Shown: positions 39,882 through 51,437, numbered from the stretch's first letter. The stretch is DNA of 64,000 nt from Rhizobium sp. Root483D2 (GCF_001426685.1 NZ_LMFB01000044.1:19226-83225), one strand, 5' to 3'. Numbers and translations: made by a program. Notes: generated from the sequence alone by a model not told the origin.

Positions 39882-41189
39882 TTATTCGTAGCGCAGAGCC
39901 TGAACCGGATCGAGGCGCGAAGCGCGCCAGGCCGGAAAGATCGTGGCAAGGAAGGACAGGCCAATGGCCATGGCGACGACCGATGTGGTCTCGCCAAGGT
40001 TCATATCGGCCGGAAGCTGGCTTAGGAAATAGAGTTCGGGATTGAACAATGTCGTTCCTGAAATCCAGGAGAAGAACTGCCGGATGGATTCGACATTGAG
40101 GCAGACAATCACGCCCAAAAGCACGCCTGCCAAGGTTCCGACAATGCCGATCGCCGCCCCGGTCATGAAGAAGATCCGCATGATGGCGCCCGACGACGCC
40201 CCCATCGTGCGCAGGATGGCGATATCAGCCCCCTTGTCCTTGACCAGCATGATCAGGCCGGACACGATATTGAGCGCCGCCACAAGCACGATCAGCGTCA
40301 GGATCATGAACATGACGTTGCGCTCGACCTGGAGCGCGGAGAAGAAGGTCTTGTTGCGGTCGCGCCAATCGCTGATCAGCACCTGTCGCCCGGCCGCATC
40401 CTCGATCGGCTGGCGCAGGTCATCGACCAGGTCCGGATTGGTGACGAACAGTTCGATCGACTGGGCGATGCCTTCGGCATTGAAATAAAGCTGGGCTTCT
40501 TCCAGAGGCATGAAGATGATCGAGGCGTCATATTCCGACATGCCGATCTCGAAGATGGCCGAGACGGTGTAGGATTTGACGCGGGGATTTACCCCCATGG
40601 GCGTAATATCACCTTCCGGCGCCACCAGCGTGATCGTGCCGCCGGCGGTGATGCCGAGCTGCTGGGCCATGCGCGAGCCGATCGCAACACCGGTGCCTGC
40701 GGCATAACCGACGAGATCGCCGGACTGGATGTGATCGGAAATCGACTTCATCTTGGCGAGGTCGTCGGCGCGCACGCCGCGCACCAGCGCCCCGGTGCCA
40801 GCACCGCCCGGACCGGAGGCGAGCGTCTGCCCCTCGATCATCGGGATCGCCATGGTGATGCCCTTGACGCCGGAAAACTTCGTCGCAAGGTCGGCATAAT
40901 TATCGAGCGGGCCATCCAGCGGCTGGACGATCATGTGACCGTTGATGCCGAGAATGCGCGAGATCAGCTCGGTTCTAAAACCGTTCATCACGGCCATGAC
41001 GATGATCAGCGTTGCCACGCCGAGCATGATGCCGATGAAGGAAAAGCCGGCGATCACCGAAATGAATGCTTCCTTGCGGCGCGAGCGAAGATAGCGCCAG
41101 GCCACCATGCGCTCGAATGTGGAAAACGGACGGCTCGACGGCGTCTCTGCGGTCGCTGCCTTTTCCTGCTCTAGCGTCGCGGCGCTCAT
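39882..41189 (-). CDS. lolC: Lipoprotein-releasing ABC transporter permease LolC/E
   Basis: This 435-residue permease has one N-terminal span (FISVIAGFSFIGIMLGVATLI), a large periplasmic domain of about 200 residues, and three C-terminal spans with the FtsX motif (ILRTMGASSGAIMRIFFMTG and AIFPAW-like FPAWRASRLDPVQALRYE at the end). The start at 41189 (MSAATLEQEKAAT) agrees with the family. It is 11 bases after proS and 18 before lolD, one operon. The same protein likely serves as both LolC and LolE. Confidence 0.94.
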   Translation of the reverse strand: MSAATLEQEKAATAETPSSRPFSTFERMVAWRYLRSRRKEAFISVIAGFSFIGIMLGVATLIIVMAVMNGFRTELISRILGINGHMIVQPLDGPLDNYADLATKFSGVKGITMAIPMIEGQTLASGPGGAGTGALVRGVRADDLAKMKSISDHIQSGDLVGYAAGTGVAIGSRMAQQLGITAGGTITLVAPEGDITPMGVNPRVKSYTVSAIFEIGMSEYDASIIFMPLEEAQLYFNAEGIAQSIELFVTNPDLVDDLRQPIEDAAGRQVLISDWRDRNKTFFSALQVERNVMFMILTLIVLVAALNIVSGLIMLVKDKGADIAILRTMGASSGAIMRIFFMTGAAIGIVGTLAGVLLGVIVCLNVESIRQFFSWISGTTLFNPELYFLSQLPADMNLGETTSVVAMAIGLSFLATIFPAWRASRLDPVQALRYE

Positions 41190-41200
41190 TCCTTGGTCCC

Positions 41201-42529
41201 TTATTTCGAGGCGGTCAGCTTGTTGATGGCAGCCTCGATCGTCAATGTTTCGCGGGCGCCGGTCTTGCGGTCCTTGAGTTCGACTTCGCCGCTGGCGACA
41301 GAGCGCGGACCGGCAATGATCTGCACGGGAACGCCGATCAGGTCGGCGGTGGCAAACTTGGTGCCGGCGCGGTCGTCCTTGTCGTCGTAGAGCGTGTCGA
41401 ATCCTGCCTTGTTGAGCGCAGCATAGATGGTTTCGCACGCCGCGTCGCATGCTTCGTCGCCGGATTTCATGTTGATCACAACCGCGTCGAACGGTGCGAT
41501 CGAAGCCGGCCAGATGATGCCGTTCTCGTCATGCGAGGCTTCGATGATGGCGGGAACCAGCCTGGTCGGGCCGATGCCGTAGGAGCCCATGTGAACCGTG
41601 TGTTCCTTGCCGTCGGGGCCCTGAACCTTGGCGCCCATAGCCTCGGAATATTTGGTGCCGAAATAGAAGATATGACCGACCTCGATGCCGCGCGCCGAAA
41701 CCTTTGAGGCATCGTCGATCGCATTGAAGGCCGCCTCGTCGTGCATTTCCGAGGTGGCGGCATAGAGCGAAGTCCACTTGTCGAAGATCGCCTTCATCGC
41801 AGCTGCGTCCCAGAAATCCGTATCATCGGCCGGAATATCGAAATCGAGGAAGTGCTTGTGGCAGAAGACTTCCGATTCACCGGTATCGGCCAGGATAATG
41901 AACTCATGGCTGAGATCGCCGCCGATCGGGCCGGTATCGGCCCGCATCGGAATGGCGCGCAGGCCAAGCCGCGCGAATGTGCGCAGATAGGCCGCGAACA
42001 TGCGGTTGTAGCTGTCAACAGCGCCTTCGCGGTTGAGATCGAAGGAATAGGCATCCTTCATCAGAAACTCGCGCGAACGCATGGTGCCAAACCGCGGACG
42101 GCGTTCGTCGCGGAATTTCAGCTGGATATGATAGAGATTGAGCGGCAGGTCCTTGTAGGACTTGACGTAGGAGCGGAACACGTCCGTGATCATCTCCTCG
42201 TTGGTCGGTCCATAGAGCATGTCGCGCTTGTTGCGATCCTTGATCCGCAGCATTTCGTCGCCATAGGCGTCATAGCGGCCGCTTTCCTGCCAGAGTTCGG
42301 CCGATTGCAGCGTCGGCATCAAAAGCTCGATGGCGCCGGCGCGGTTCTGTTCTTCGCGGATGATTTTGGTGACCTTGTCGAGAACCCGCTTGCCGAGCGG
42401 CAGCCACGTATAGATGCCGGCCGACTGCTGGCGCACCATGCCGGCACGCAGCATCAGCCGGTGCGAGACGATTTCCGCTTCCTTCGGGGTTTCCTTCAGA
42501 ATGGGCATGAAAAAGCGGGACAGGCGCAT
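41201..42529 (-). CDS. proS: Prolyl-tRNA synthetase (short alphaproteobacterial type)
   Basis: ProS (442 residues) charges tRNA(Pro). The class II motifs are visible: [57 protein letters not shown], and the C-terminal [16 protein letters not shown]. It lacks the roughly 130-residue editing insertion of the E. coli type (572 residues), as is usual in alphaproteobacteria, so Ala-tRNA(Pro) is probably cleared by a separate editing protein. The ATG at 42529 ([15 protein letters not shown]) fits; the frame is open to 42562. Confidence 0.96.
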   Translation of the reverse strand: MRLSRFFMPILKETPKEAEIVSHRLMLRAGMVRQQSAGIYTWLPLGKRVLDKVTKIIREEQNRAGAIELLMPTLQSAELWQESGRYDAYGDEMLRIKDRNKRDMLYGPTNEEMITDVFRSYVKSYKDLPLNLYHIQLKFRDERRPRFGTMRSREFLMKDAYSFDLNREGAVDSYNRMFAAYLRTFARLGLRAIPMRADTGPIGGDLSHEFIILADTGESEVFCHKHFLDFDIPADDTDFWDAAAMKAIFDKWTSLYAATSEMHDEAAFNAIDDASKVSARGIEVGHIFYFGTKYSEAMGAKVQGPDGKEHTVHMGSYGIGPTRLVPAIIEASHDENGIIWPASIAPFDAVVINMKSGDEACDAACETIYAALNKAGFDTLYDDKDDRAGTKFATADLIGVPVQIIAGPRSVASGEVELKDRKTGARETLTIEAAINKLTASK

Positions 42530-42839
42530 GAACGGGTTCCAGAAGTTAAAAGCACTTCGCACTATCGGTTGAATCGGGCGAAATAACGTTGAGCCTGCAG
42601 GCCCCGCGCGCGTCAGCCGCGCAAACCGGACACTGCCGTTTGACTGTTTGCCGCGACGATCCGGACAGCTGATTCCACGAGAAAGGATGCACCGCGCTCA
42701 CGCGTTCATAGACGCTTCGCAGCAGGAAGAAAACCCGTCATCGCTTTTGGCAGAAAGCGCAAGCGGGCACTGCATTTCAAGGAGTGAAAAAACAAAAATA
42801 CCTGCGTCAAAAAGGCACGGTAGTAACAGGATTTTGACA

Positions 42840-43079
42840 GAAGTTGTCAACGGAAAAATTTTACTCAAGTGTAGCAAAAATGCAAAAAAATGGGATGACA
42901 ACGCATAATGTTTGGGCTAGTTTTGGCCCACAAAAGAGGCAGGGAGATTAAATTCTTGTCGATTTCGCGGTCAAGTCTTGGGAGGATAAGATCTTAGGCG
43001 CGTTTACACGCAGCCACCGGCAACGGATAAGGATCACGCGATACTTTAAAGAACAAGGCTTTCAGCCTTGTTTTTTTTT
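42840..43079 (+). ncRNA. Candidate small RNA between proS and DUF1467
   Basis: A textbook terminator (43053-43079) faces forward although no forward protein gene lies nearby; proS and DUF1467 are both on the reverse strand. The A+T-rich stretch before it has TTGACA at 42834-42839, a possible -35 box, with no clear -10. The transcript start is therefore only approximate. Rhizobial trans-sRNAs of the alpha-r families have been described next to proS (I recall alpha-r9, Smr9C), and this may be one. That link is from memory and needs a covariance-model search. Confidence 0.5.
43053..43079 (+). terminator. Strong Rho-independent terminator, forward
   Basis: ACAAGGCT (43053-43060) and AGCCTTGT (43064-43071) form an 8-base stem with a TTC loop, followed by nine T residues. 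It can only end a forward transcript, since the reverse side lacks a T run. Confidence 0.9.
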
Positions 43080-43183
43080 GACTTTTACACAGGTTGTGTT
43101 CATCCAGAAAATGGAAGCCGCCTCAATCGCGGCAATTCTGTGGCAGCGTCAACGGCGCGGTCCGCCTGCCGGAAGCGTCAACC

Positions 43184-43453
43184 TCAGTAAAACTTCGGCG
43201 CAAATTGCGGGATGGAATCCAGGCCGTAGCCCAGCCGCACGGACAGGATATACCAGGCGGCGTGGATAATAGCCGCCAGAACCGAGGTCATCAAAAACAC
43301 CCGCAACGCACGAAAACGCGCCGGAGCGCTTTCGACGCTGCCCGGCACCACCTCGTTTTCATCCGCCTGCGTGCGCAAGCCGATCGGCAGGACGATGAAC
43401 AGCGCCAGCCACCAGATGATGAAGTAGATCGCAAAGGTGGAAAAGATCGGCAT
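43184..43453 (-). CDS. DUF1467 membrane protein
   Basis: This 89-residue protein has two membrane spans: MPIFSTFAIYFIIWWLALFIV at the start, then TQADENEVVPGSVESAPARF in the loop, and VFLMTSVLAAIIHAAWYIL. This is the DUF1467 family, of unknown function, common in alphaproteobacteria between mce and proS. It lies 132 bases downstream of mce on the same strand and may be the last gene of the long reverse operon before proS. Confidence 0.9.
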   Translation of the reverse strand: MPIFSTFAIYFIIWWLALFIVLPIGLRTQADENEVVPGSVESAPARFRALRVFLMTSVLAAIIHAAWYILSVRLGYGLDSIPQFAPKFY

Positions 43454-43585
43454 GGTCGTCTCTCGTTACGAGGGGAGATAGATGTCTCGCCTCATGTCTC
43501 GTGCGCGCTGGCATGGCGCCTTATAGCGCCTCACTGAACGCCCGACAAACACCCTGTCCGATAAATACCGGCACGCGGTCTTCTG

Positions 43586-43990
43586 TCACACCTGTTCGAG
43601 TTCGATCAGCGTCCCGAAGAAATCCTTCGGATGGAGAAACAGCACAGGCTTGCCATGCGCGCCGGTCTTCGGATTTCCATCGCCCAGCACCCTGCCCCCG
43701 GCCGCAATCAGGCTATCGCGGGCGGCATGGATATCCTCGACCTCGTAGCAGATATGATGCATGCCGCCGGCCGGATTTTTCGCAAGGAAAGCCGCGATCG
43801 GTGACGCCTCCCCGAGCGGCTCAAGAAGTTCGACCTTGGTATTATCAAGCGTGACGAACACAACGGTGACGCCGTGCTCTGGCAGCGCTTGCGGAGCGGT
43901 CACCGAGGCACCGAGCATCGACCGGTACCGCTCCGCCGCTCCGGCAAGATCCGGAACGGCAAGAGCGATATGGTTGACACGTCCAAGCAT
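43586..43990 (-). CDS. mce: Methylmalonyl-CoA epimerase
   Basis: This 134-residue vicinal-oxygen-chelate enzyme interconverts (R)- and (S)-methylmalonyl-CoA in propionyl-CoA breakdown. Metal ligands are in LGRVNHIALAVPDL (His7), GGMHHICYEVEDI (His near residue 87), and the Glu in FFGTLIELEQV. It lies 10 bases after rnj, so they are co-transcribed. The mutase (bhbA) and propionyl-CoA carboxylase are not in the window. Confidence 0.93.
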   Translation of the reverse strand: MLGRVNHIALAVPDLAGAAERYRSMLGASVTAPQALPEHGVTVVFVTLDNTKVELLEPLGEASPIAAFLAKNPAGGMHHICYEVEDIHAARDSLIAAGGRVLGDGNPKTGAHGKPVLFLHPKDFFGTLIELEQV

Positions 43991-44000
43991 CGGAGACCCG

Positions 44001-45668
44001 TCAGAGCTTGTTGATGAACACGGTGACAACGGGCTTCTTGCCCCAGACGTCATTGGCCGTACCACGAATGGCGCGGCGGACGGCTTCCGTCACCATGGCG
44101 ATATCCTTGCGCTTGCCGCGCGGGATGCTTTCGACAGCCCCCAGGACCGCGTCATAGAGCGTATCGTTCATGTCTTCGCCTTCGTCATCGAATTCAGGCA
44201 GGCCGATCGGAACGACGATCGGGTCGGCGGCGAAATCGTAGCGCGCGTCCAGAATGACGTTGACGGCGACGTGACCGGCAAAGGACAGCTTGCGGCGTTC
44301 GCCGATGCCCATTTCCTCGAAGTCGCCGATCAGGCTGCCGTCCTTGTAGATCCGCCCATGCGGGGCTTCGCCAATGACGGTGGCCGGTCCAGGTGCCAGA
44401 CGCAGAATGTCGCCGTTACGCACCTTCGGAACGGTTTTGATGCCCGACTGCAATCCGAGTTCCGCCTGTGCTGTCAGATGCGCGGCTTCGCCGTGGACCG
44501 GGACCAGCATCTGCGGGCGCGTCCAGGCATACATCTGCTGCAGTTCGTTGCGGCGGGGATGGCCGGAGACGTGGACCAGCGCTTCGCTATCGGTAACGAT
44601 ATGGATGCCCTGTTCGACGAGGCCGTTCTTGATATCGTTGATCGCCTTCTCGTTGCCGGGAATGGCGCGCGATGAAAACACCACGGTATCGCCTGCAGTC
44701 AGCGCCACATTGCGCATCTCGTCGCGCGAGATCTTGGCAAGTGCGGCGCGCGATTCGCCCTGGCTGCCGGTCAGGATCACCACGACCTTGTCGCGCGGGA
44801 TATAGCCGAACTCGTCCTCGGCGATGAAGGGGTTCAGCCCTTCCATCAGCCCGACATCGCGGGCGACGTCGCAGACGCGCTTCATCGAGCTGCCGAGCAG
44901 CAGGACCTCGCGGCCGGCCGCAGCCGATGCCTTGGCGATCGAGCGGATGCGGCCGACATTGGAGGAGAACGTGGTGATCGCCACGCGGCCCTTGGCGTCC
45001 TCGATGATCTTGGTGAGGCTGGTCGAAACCTCCTCTTCCGAGGGGGAGACGCCATCGCGCATGGCATTGGTGCTGTCGCACATCAGCGCCAGAACGCCCT
45101 CGTCGCCGATCGCGCGGAACCGCGCTTCATCGGTAAAGGGCCCGAGCGACGGAGCATGGTCGATCTTCCAGTCGCCGGTATGCACGACATTGCCGAGCGG
45201 CGTGCGGATGATCAGCGACATCGGCTCGGGGATCGAATGGTTGACGCCGACGGCTTCGATTTCGAAAGGCCCGACATTGATGCGGTCGCCTTCCTTGAAG
45301 ATGGTGATCGGCACCTGGGCGCGGCTGCGCTCGTAGGAGCGCTTGGCTTCCAGCATGCCGGCCGTGAACGGCGAGGCATAAACCGGGACATTGAGGCCCG
45401 GCCACAGATCGGCCAGCGCGCCATAGTGATCCTCATGGGCATGGGTGATGATGATGCCCTTGAGGTTCTTGCGCTCTTCGGCAAGGAACCGGATATCGGG
45501 CAGCACCAGATCGACGCCGGGCAGATCGAGGCCCGGGAAGGTCACGCCGCAATCGACCATGATCCACTGGCGGTGGGCGGGCGAACCATAGCCGTAAAGG
45601 GCCAGGTTCATGCCGATTTCCCCCACTCCGCCCAGCGGCAGGAAGACGAGTTCGTCTTGTTTGCTCAT
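44001..45668 (-). CDS. rnj: Ribonuclease J
   Basis: RNase J (555 residues) is a metallo-beta-lactamase/beta-CASP nuclease with both endo- and 5'-3' exonuclease activity, involved in rRNA maturation and mRNA decay. Motifs: LPLGGVGEIGMNLALYGYG, the metal site GIIITHAHEDHYGALADLW near residue 76 (HxHxDH), GDWKIDHAPS, and the beta-CASP SGHPRRNELQQMY. The C-terminal domain covers the last 100 residues. It follows birA by 35 bases and precedes mce by 10. Confidence 0.95.
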   Translation of the reverse strand: MSKQDELVFLPLGGVGEIGMNLALYGYGSPAHRQWIMVDCGVTFPGLDLPGVDLVLPDIRFLAEERKNLKGIIITHAHEDHYGALADLWPGLNVPVYASPFTAGMLEAKRSYERSRAQVPITIFKEGDRINVGPFEIEAVGVNHSIPEPMSLIIRTPLGNVVHTGDWKIDHAPSLGPFTDEARFRAIGDEGVLALMCDSTNAMRDGVSPSEEEVSTSLTKIIEDAKGRVAITTFSSNVGRIRSIAKASAAAGREVLLLGSSMKRVCDVARDVGLMEGLNPFIAEDEFGYIPRDKVVVILTGSQGESRAALAKISRDEMRNVALTAGDTVVFSSRAIPGNEKAINDIKNGLVEQGIHIVTDSEALVHVSGHPRRNELQQMYAWTRPQMLVPVHGEAAHLTAQAELGLQSGIKTVPKVRNGDILRLAPGPATVIGEAPHGRIYKDGSLIGDFEEMGIGERRKLSFAGHVAVNVILDARYDFAADPIVVPIGLPEFDDEGEDMNDTLYDAVLGAVESIPRGKRKDIAMVTEAVRRAIRGTANDVWGKKPVVTVFINKL

Positions 45669-45703
45669 TGATTGATTGCGCCTTATGTCACCCCAAATGG
45701 GGT

Positions 45704-46471
45704 CTATCCAAAAAATACATCGCCTGCGGCGATGCGTTGAACCGTGCCTGCTCCCAGATCGAGCATCAGCCGGCCGTCTTCATCTATGCCTTCGAACCGT
45801 CCGGAAAGCGAGCGATCCGGCAGGTTGACTGTAATCTTCTGGCCGATACCGCCTGCTGCGGACCGCCATTGTGCGATAATCTCTGCAATGCCGTCGCCGC
45901 GGTTCCAGGTGTTCAACGCATCGGCCATGCTGCGGAACAGATGGGCAAACAATTCATCCGGCGAAACGGCAGACCCTTCCGCCTGCAGGCTGGTGACCGG
46001 ATAAAGCCCCTGCTCCGGCACCAGCGCGACATTGATGCCGCAGCCGATGACCAGCGCGTGATGCCCGTCCGGCAAGCCCTCGCCTTCCAAGAGGATACCG
46101 CAGCACTTCTTGCCCGCAATCAGAATATCATTCGGCCATTTGATCGAGACCGGATTGGAGCCTGACGGCATCACCGCCTGGATTGCCCTGTGGACGGCAA
46201 CGGCCACCGCAAGCGGCAGCGATTGCAGTTTTTCCATCGGCGCCGGATCGATCAGAAGGAGCGAGGCGTACAAATTGCCCGGCTCCGACGCCCATTGGCG
46301 GCCCCGGCGCCCACGGCCGGATATCTGCCGCGCGGCGGTGATCCAGTGCAGGCCCGGATCACCGGCACGCGCCCGGATCAGGCATTCGGTATTCGTCGAT
46401 CCGACATCGCCCAGAGCGGTATGGCGGAAATTATCGAGCGAAACCCTGCCGATCCGGTCCTGTCCTGTCAA
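45704..46471 (-). CDS. birA: Biotin--protein ligase (no DNA-binding domain)
   Basis: This 255-residue ligase attaches biotin to carboxylase carriers such as AccB. It has [12 protein letters not shown], the biotinyl-AMP loop [11 protein letters not shown] near residue 52, [20 protein letters not shown] near residue 110, and a C-terminal SH3-like fold ([15 protein letters not shown]). The N-terminal helix-turn-helix of bifunctional BirA is absent, so it is not a repressor. The start is a TTG at 46471 whose last three bases lie in the nuoN stop (TTGA), a translational coupling seen in many alphaproteobacteria. Confidence 0.92.
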   Translation of the reverse strand: MTGQDRIGRVSLDNFRHTALGDVGSTNTECLIRARAGDPGLHWITAARQISGRGRRGRQWASEPGNLYASLLLIDPAPMEKLQSLPLAVAVAVHRAIQAVMPSGSNPVSIKWPNDILIAGKKCCGILLEGEGLPDGHHALVIGCGINVALVPEQGLYPVTSLQAEGSAVSPDELFAHLFRSMADALNTWNRGDGIAEIIAQWRSAAGGIGQKITVNLPDRSLSGRFEGIDEDGRLMLDLGAGTVQRIAAGDVFFG

Positions 46472-47910
46472 AAGAATGTCCGCGCTGCAACTTCGGCCGC
46501 CGTGCCGATCGGTCCACCGATCAGAACATAGGCGAGAACGAACAGGCCGGAAAGGCCGTAGACCAGGCGCAAGATGCCCGACGGACGCGCAAATTCGCCC
46601 TTCGGATCATCAAACCACATCAGCTTGATGACGCGCAGATAGTAATAGGCGCCGACGACGGAGGCGAGAACGCCGATGATCGCCAGGGCATAGAGATGCG
46701 CTTCGATCGCCGCCATGAACACGAAGTACTTGGCAAAGAAGCCTGCAAGCGGCGGAATACCGGCGAGCGAGAACATCATCACCGTCAGCACGGTCGCCAT
46801 CAGCGGATTGGTCTGCGACAGGCCGGCGAGATCATCGACGCTTTCGACGTGATTTCCGTCCTTGCGCTTCATCGCCATGATGCAGGCAAAGGTGCCGAGC
46901 GTCATCACCATATAGACCAGCATGTAAATCAACACGCCGCGCACACCGGCCATCGAGCCGCTGGACAGGCCCACGAGCGCATAGCCCATATGGCCGATCG
47001 ACGAATAGGCCATCAGCCGCTTGATGTTCTTCTGGCCGATGGCGGCAAACGAGCCGAGCAGCATCGAGGCGATCGAGATGAAGACGATGATCTGCTGCCA
47101 GTCGGTGACGATCGGCTCGAACGGCATGATGACCAGCCGGATCAGCATCGCCATGGCCGCAACCTTCGGCGCGGCGGCAAAGAAGGCCGTCACCGGTGTC
47201 GGGGCACCCTCGTAGACGTCCGGCGTCCACATATGGAACGGAACGGCGGAGATCTTGAAGGCAACGCCGGCCAGAATGAAGACCAGGCCGAAGATGAGGC
47301 CAAGCGAACGGCCTTCTGCCGAGAGGGCAGCGGCAATACCGTCGAAGCCGGTATGGCCGGTAAAGCCATAGACCAGCGACATGCCGTAGAGCAGCATGCC
47401 GGACGACAGGGCACCGAGCACGAAATATTTGAGGCCCGCTTCCGTGGAACGCAGGTTGTCGCGGTTCATGGCGGCGACGACATAGAGCGCCAGCGACTGC
47501 AGTTCGAGCGCCAGATAGACCGAGATCAGGTCGTTGGCCGAGATCATCAGCAGCATGCCGAGCGTTGCCAGCACGATCAGGACCGGGAATTCGAACCGGT
47601 CGATGCCGGTCGAACGCGCCTCGCCCGCCGACATGATCAGCGCCACCATGGAGCCGAACAGCGTCAGCACCTTCATGAACTTGCCGAAGGGATCGGAGAG
47701 GAACGCGCCGTTATAGGCCTGACCGTCGCCGGTCTGCCAGACCAGCCAGACGCCGGAAACGGCGAGCAGGCCAACGGCAAGCCACGTCACCAAACCCGAC
47801 GATTTCTCGCCGGAAAAGACGCCGATCATCAACAACACCATGGCGCCAACCGCAAGGATCAGCTCGGGCGTCGACAGGTGCAGGCTAGCGAGGAATGTTT
47901 CAGCAGTCAT
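46468..47910 (-). CDS. nuoN: NADH:quinone oxidoreductase subunit N
   Basis: NuoN (480 residues) is one of the three antiporter-like proton-pumping subunits of the membrane arm. It has about 14 spans; the conserved lysine/glutamate regions appear in [20 protein letters not shown] (Glu near residue 133) and the [20 protein letters not shown]ro-kinked helix with Lys nearby. The C-terminal helix ends in AARTFF. It is the last nuo gene; birA starts in its stop codon. It follows nuoM by 18 bases. Confidence 0.97.
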   Translation of the reverse strand: MTAETFLASLHLSTPELILAVGAMVLLMIGVFSGEKSSGLVTWLAVGLLAVSGVWLVWQTGDGQAYNGAFLSDPFGKFMKVLTLFGSMVALIMSAGEARSTGIDRFEFPVLIVLATLGMLLMISANDLISVYLALELQSLALYVVAAMNRDNLRSTEAGLKYFVLGALSSGMLLYGMSLVYGFTGHTGFDGIAAALSAEGRSLGLIFGLVFILAGVAFKISAVPFHMWTPDVYEGAPTPVTAFFAAAPKVAAMAMLIRLVIMPFEPIVTDWQQIIVFISIASMLLGSFAAIGQKNIKRLMAYSSIGHMGYALVGLSSGSMAGVRGVLIYMLVYMVMTLGTFACIMAMKRKDGNHVESVDDLAGLSQTNPLMATVLTVMMFSLAGIPPLAGFFAKYFVFMAAIEAHLYALAIIGVLASVVGAYYYLRVIKLMWFDDPKGEFARPSGILRLVYGLSGLFVLAYVLIGGPIGTAAEVAARTFF

Positions 47911-47928
47911 TTCAATCCCGTCCTGTCG

Positions 47929-49440
47929 TCATTTCGCCGAAAGCGCAACGTCATGCGCTGCCTGCACGGCCGCAGTGTAGTTGTTGATAAGCACGTCCAC
48001 CGAGGCTGCCGTCGCATCGAACACGGGAGCCGGATAGACGCCGAAGAAGATGGTCAGCACGATCAGCGGATAGAGCAGCGCCTTTTCACGGCCGGAAAGA
48101 TCCAGCAGCGATTTCAGGCTGTCCTTGTCCAATGTACCGAAGATCACCCGGCGGTAGAGCCACAGAGCATAACACGCCGAGAGGATGACACCTGTCGTGG
48201 CAAAGAACGCGACCCAGGTATTGGCACGGAATGCACCGAGCAGCACGGTGATTTCACCGACGAAGCCGGACGTGCCCGGCAGGCCGACATTGGCCATGGT
48301 GAAGACCATGAAGGCAACCGCATATTTCGGCATGTTGTTGACGAGGCCGCCGTAAGCGCTGATCTCGCGGGTGTGGGTGCGGTCATAGACCACGCCGACA
48401 CAGAGGAAGAGCGCGCCGGACACCAGGCCATGCGACAGCATCTGGAAGATCGCGCCCTGCACGCCTTGAGTATTGGCGGCAAAGATACCCATGGTCACGT
48501 AGCCCATGTGCGCAACCGACGAATAGGCGATCAGCTTCTTGATGTCTGACTGCATCATCGCCACCAGCGAGGTGTAGATGATCGCGACGACCGAGAGCGT
48601 GAAGACGAAGGGCGCGAAATATTCCGACGCCAGCGGGAACATCGGCAGCGAGAAGCGCAGGAAGCCGTAACCGCCAAGCTTCAGGAGAACGCCGGCCAGG
48701 ATGACCGACCCCGCCGTCGGCGCCTGAACGTGCGCGTCGGGAAGCCAGGTATGGACCGGCCACATCGGCATCTTCACCGCAAATGACGCGAAGAAGGCGA
48801 GCCATAACCATGTCTGCATCTGGCGCGGAAACTGATAGGCGAGCAATTCGGCGATATCGGTCGTGCCGGCCTGCCAGTACATCGCCATGATGGCGAGGAG
48901 CATCAGAACCGAACCGAGCAGCGTGTAGAGGAAGAACTTGTAGGAGGCGTAGACGCGGTCCTTGCCGCCCCAGACGCCGATGATGATGAACATCGGGATC
49001 AGGCCGGCTTCGAAGAACACGTAGAACAGCACGATATCGAGCGACACGAAGACGCCAATCATGAACACTTCCAAAAGCAGGAAGGCGATCATGTATTGCT
49101 TCAGGCGCTTTTCGACCGACAGCCAGCTGGCCACGACGCAGAACGGCATCAGGAACGCCGAGAGCACGACGAACAGCATGGAAATGCCGTCAATGCCGAG
49201 ATGGTAGGAAATGCCGGTGCCGAGCCAGGCGTGCTTTTCGACCATCTGGAAGCCGGGGTTCGAATTGTCGAAATTCCACCAGATCCAGCAGGAGACGAGA
49301 AACGTCACGATCGTCGTCAGCAACGAGATGTTCAGGATATTGCGGCGGCCAGAAGCGCTGTCTTCACGCGTCAGAAGCAGAAGAGCAACGCCGGCCAGCG
49401 GCAGGAAGGTGACCGCGGAGAGAATGGGCCAATCGGTCAT
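47929..49440 (-). CDS. nuoM: NADH:quinone oxidoreductase subunit M
   Basis: NuoM (503 residues) is the second antiporter-like subunit. The 14 spans include [20 protein letters not shown] (functional Glu near residue 145), [21 protein letters not shown] and [18 protein letters not shown]. Its ATG overlaps the nuoL stop by one base (TGATG), implying coupled translation. It acts at the membrane arm between NuoL and NuoN. Confidence 0.97.
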   Translation of the reverse strand: MTDWPILSAVTFLPLAGVALLLLTREDSASGRRNILNISLLTTIVTFLVSCWIWWNFDNSNPGFQMVEKHAWLGTGISYHLGIDGISMLFVVLSAFLMPFCVVASWLSVEKRLKQYMIAFLLLEVFMIGVFVSLDIVLFYVFFEAGLIPMFIIIGVWGGKDRVYASYKFFLYTLLGSVLMLLAIMAMYWQAGTTDIAELLAYQFPRQMQTWLWLAFFASFAVKMPMWPVHTWLPDAHVQAPTAGSVILAGVLLKLGGYGFLRFSLPMFPLASEYFAPFVFTLSVVAIIYTSLVAMMQSDIKKLIAYSSVAHMGYVTMGIFAANTQGVQGAIFQMLSHGLVSGALFLCVGVVYDRTHTREISAYGGLVNNMPKYAVAFMVFTMANVGLPGTSGFVGEITVLLGAFRANTWVAFFATTGVILSACYALWLYRRVIFGTLDKDSLKSLLDLSGREKALLYPLIVLTIFFGVYPAPVFDATAASVDVLINNYTAAVQAAHDVALSAK

Positions 49441-51437
49441 CAGAAGGAGCTCCCGAGCATCATCCAGGTAACGAGCGCCGCGATGCCGATGAGCATCACG
49501 AAGGCATAGTGATAGAGGTAACCGGTCTGCAGGCGGACGACGCGGTCAGTCACGTCCATGACGCGCGCGGCAATGCCGTTCGGGCCGTAGCCGTCGATGA
49601 TCCGGCCATCGCCTTCCTTCCACAGGAAGGTGCCGATGCGCTTGGCGGGACGAACGAACAGGAAATCGTAGAGTTCGTCGAAATACCATTTGTTGAGCAG
49701 GAACTGGTAGAGACCGCGATGCTGCTCGGCGAGGTACTTCGGCGTCTCCGGCGAGCGGATATACATGTACCAGGCGGTAACGAAGCCGAGGATCATGGCG
49801 ATGAACGGGCTCAGCGCAACCAGGGCCGGAACGTGGTGGAACTCATCGACCAGTTCGTTGCCCGGCAGCGTGAACAACGCGCCCTGCCAGAATTCGGCAT
49901 ATTCGTGGCCATAGAAATAGCCCTCGCCGAGGAAACCGGCCACGACGGCGCCGAAGGCCAGGATGTAGAGCGGGATCAGCATGACCTGCGGCGATTCGTG
50001 GACGTGGTGCATGACCTCATGCGAGGCGCGCGGCTTGCCGAAGAAAGTCAGGAACATCAGGCGCCACGAGTAGAAGCTCGTGAACAGCGCCGCAATGACC
50101 AGAAGCGTGAAGGCGAAACCGCCGACCGGCGAGTGCGATGCATAGGCCGCCTCGATGATCACGTCCTTCGAGAAGAAGCCCGCGAAACCGAACGAGGTGA
50201 ACGGAATGCCGACGCCGGTGATGGCCAGCGTGCCGATCAGCATCATGGCGAAGGTCACCTTGATGTGCGGACGAAGCCCGCCCATGTGGCGCATGTCCTG
50301 CTCGCCATCGACAGCATGGATGACCGAGCCGGCGCACAGAAACAGCAGAGCCTTGAAGAAGGCGTGCGTGAACAGGTGGAAGATCGCAGCGCCATAGGCG
50401 CCCGTTCCCAGCGCCACGAACATGTAGCCGAGCTGCGAGCAGGTCGAATAGGCGATGACGCGCTTGATATCGTTCTGGACGAGACCAACGGTTGCCGCAA
50501 AGAACGCGGTAATCGCGCCGATGACGGTGACGACCATCAAAGCCGTGTGGGACAGTTCAAACAGCGGCGACATGCGGGCGACGAGGAAAACACCGGCCGT
50601 CACCATGGTTGCGGCATGGATCAGCGCCGAGACAGGCGTCGGGCCTTCCATGGCGTCTGGAAGCCAGGTGTGCAGCAGGAACTGCGCCGACTTGCCCATC
50701 GCGCCCATGAAGAGCAGCAGGCAGACGCCGGTGATCGCGCTGGCCTTGTCGAGATGCATGCCGAACAGGTTGATGACAGCCTCGCCACCCTCAGCAGCGC
50801 CTTCAGCCGGCAGGTAGCTGGCAGCGGCGGCAAAGATGGTTTCAAAGCTGATCGAGCCAAACAGCACGAAGACGCCGAAAATGCCGAGCGCAAAACCGAA
50901 GTCACCGACGCGGTTGACGATGAACGCCTTCATTGCCGCAGCCGATGCCGACGGCTTCTTGTACCAGAAGCCGATCAACAGATAGGACGCCAGACCCACG
51001 CCTTCCCAGCCGAAGAACATCTGCAACAGGTTGTCGGACGTGACCAGCATCAGCATGGCGAAGGTGAACAGCGACAGATAGGCAAAGAAGCGCGGCCGAT
51101 GCGGGTCGTGATGCATGTAGCCGATCGAATAGAGGTGAACCAGGCAGGACACGGTGTTGACGACGACGAACATCACGGCCGTCAGCGTATCGACCCGGAA
51201 GGCCCATTCCGCATCGAAGCTGCCAGACTGGATCCAGCGCATCACGGTGACCTTGATCATCTCCGTCTCGCCGAGCGCGACGTGGAAGAACACCACCCAG
51301 GACAGGACAGCGACAATAATCATGAAGCCGGTGGTCACGTATTCCGATGCCTTGGCGCCGATCGACGTGCCGAACAGGCCCGCGATCACGAAGCCGATCA
51401 GCGGCAGGAAGACGATGGCTTGAATAATCGTATTCAT
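49440..51437 (-). CDS. nuoL: NADH:quinone oxidoreductase subunit L
   Basis: NuoL (665 residues) is the distal antiporter-like subunit with the long lateral helix at the C-terminus. Recognisable are [20 protein letters not shown] (functional Glu near residue 145), [20 protein letters not shown], and [20 protein letters not shown]. The last 130 residues hold the lateral helix. It ends with [12 protein letters not shown] and overlaps nuoM by one base. Confidence 0.97.
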   Translation of the reverse strand: MNTIIQAIVFLPLIGFVIAGLFGTSIGAKASEYVTTGFMIIVAVLSWVVFFHVALGETEMIKVTVMRWIQSGSFDAEWAFRVDTLTAVMFVVVNTVSCLVHLYSIGYMHHDPHRPRFFAYLSLFTFAMLMLVTSDNLLQMFFGWEGVGLASYLLIGFWYKKPSASAAAMKAFIVNRVGDFGFALGIFGVFVLFGSISFETIFAAAASYLPAEGAAEGGEAVINLFGMHLDKASAITGVCLLLFMGAMGKSAQFLLHTWLPDAMEGPTPVSALIHAATMVTAGVFLVARMSPLFELSHTALMVVTVIGAITAFFAATVGLVQNDIKRVIAYSTCSQLGYMFVALGTGAYGAAIFHLFTHAFFKALLFLCAGSVIHAVDGEQDMRHMGGLRPHIKVTFAMMLIGTLAITGVGIPFTSFGFAGFFSKDVIIEAAYASHSPVGGFAFTLLVIAALFTSFYSWRLMFLTFFGKPRASHEVMHHVHESPQVMLIPLYILAFGAVVAGFLGEGYFYGHEYAEFWQGALFTLPGNELVDEFHHVPALVALSPFIAMILGFVTAWYMYIRSPETPKYLAEQHRGLYQFLLNKWYFDELYDFLFVRPAKRIGTFLWKEGDGRIIDGYGPNGIAARVMDVTDRVVRLQTGYLYHYAFVMLIGIAALVTWMMLGSSF

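Larger units (their letters stand above)
42530..43183. other. Gap between proS and DUF1467
   Basis: This 654-base gap holds the candidate sRNA and terminator at 42840-43079. The segment 42770-43000 is A+T-rich. The proS-proximal 250 bases are G+C-rich and non-coding. No protein gene is supported. Confidence 0.6.

Noticed and set aside
42648..42908. Forward frame of 86 codons in the proS gap
   Set aside because: It crosses the A+T-rich stretch, has no ribosome-binding site and no family-like sequence; the region is better explained as non-coding.
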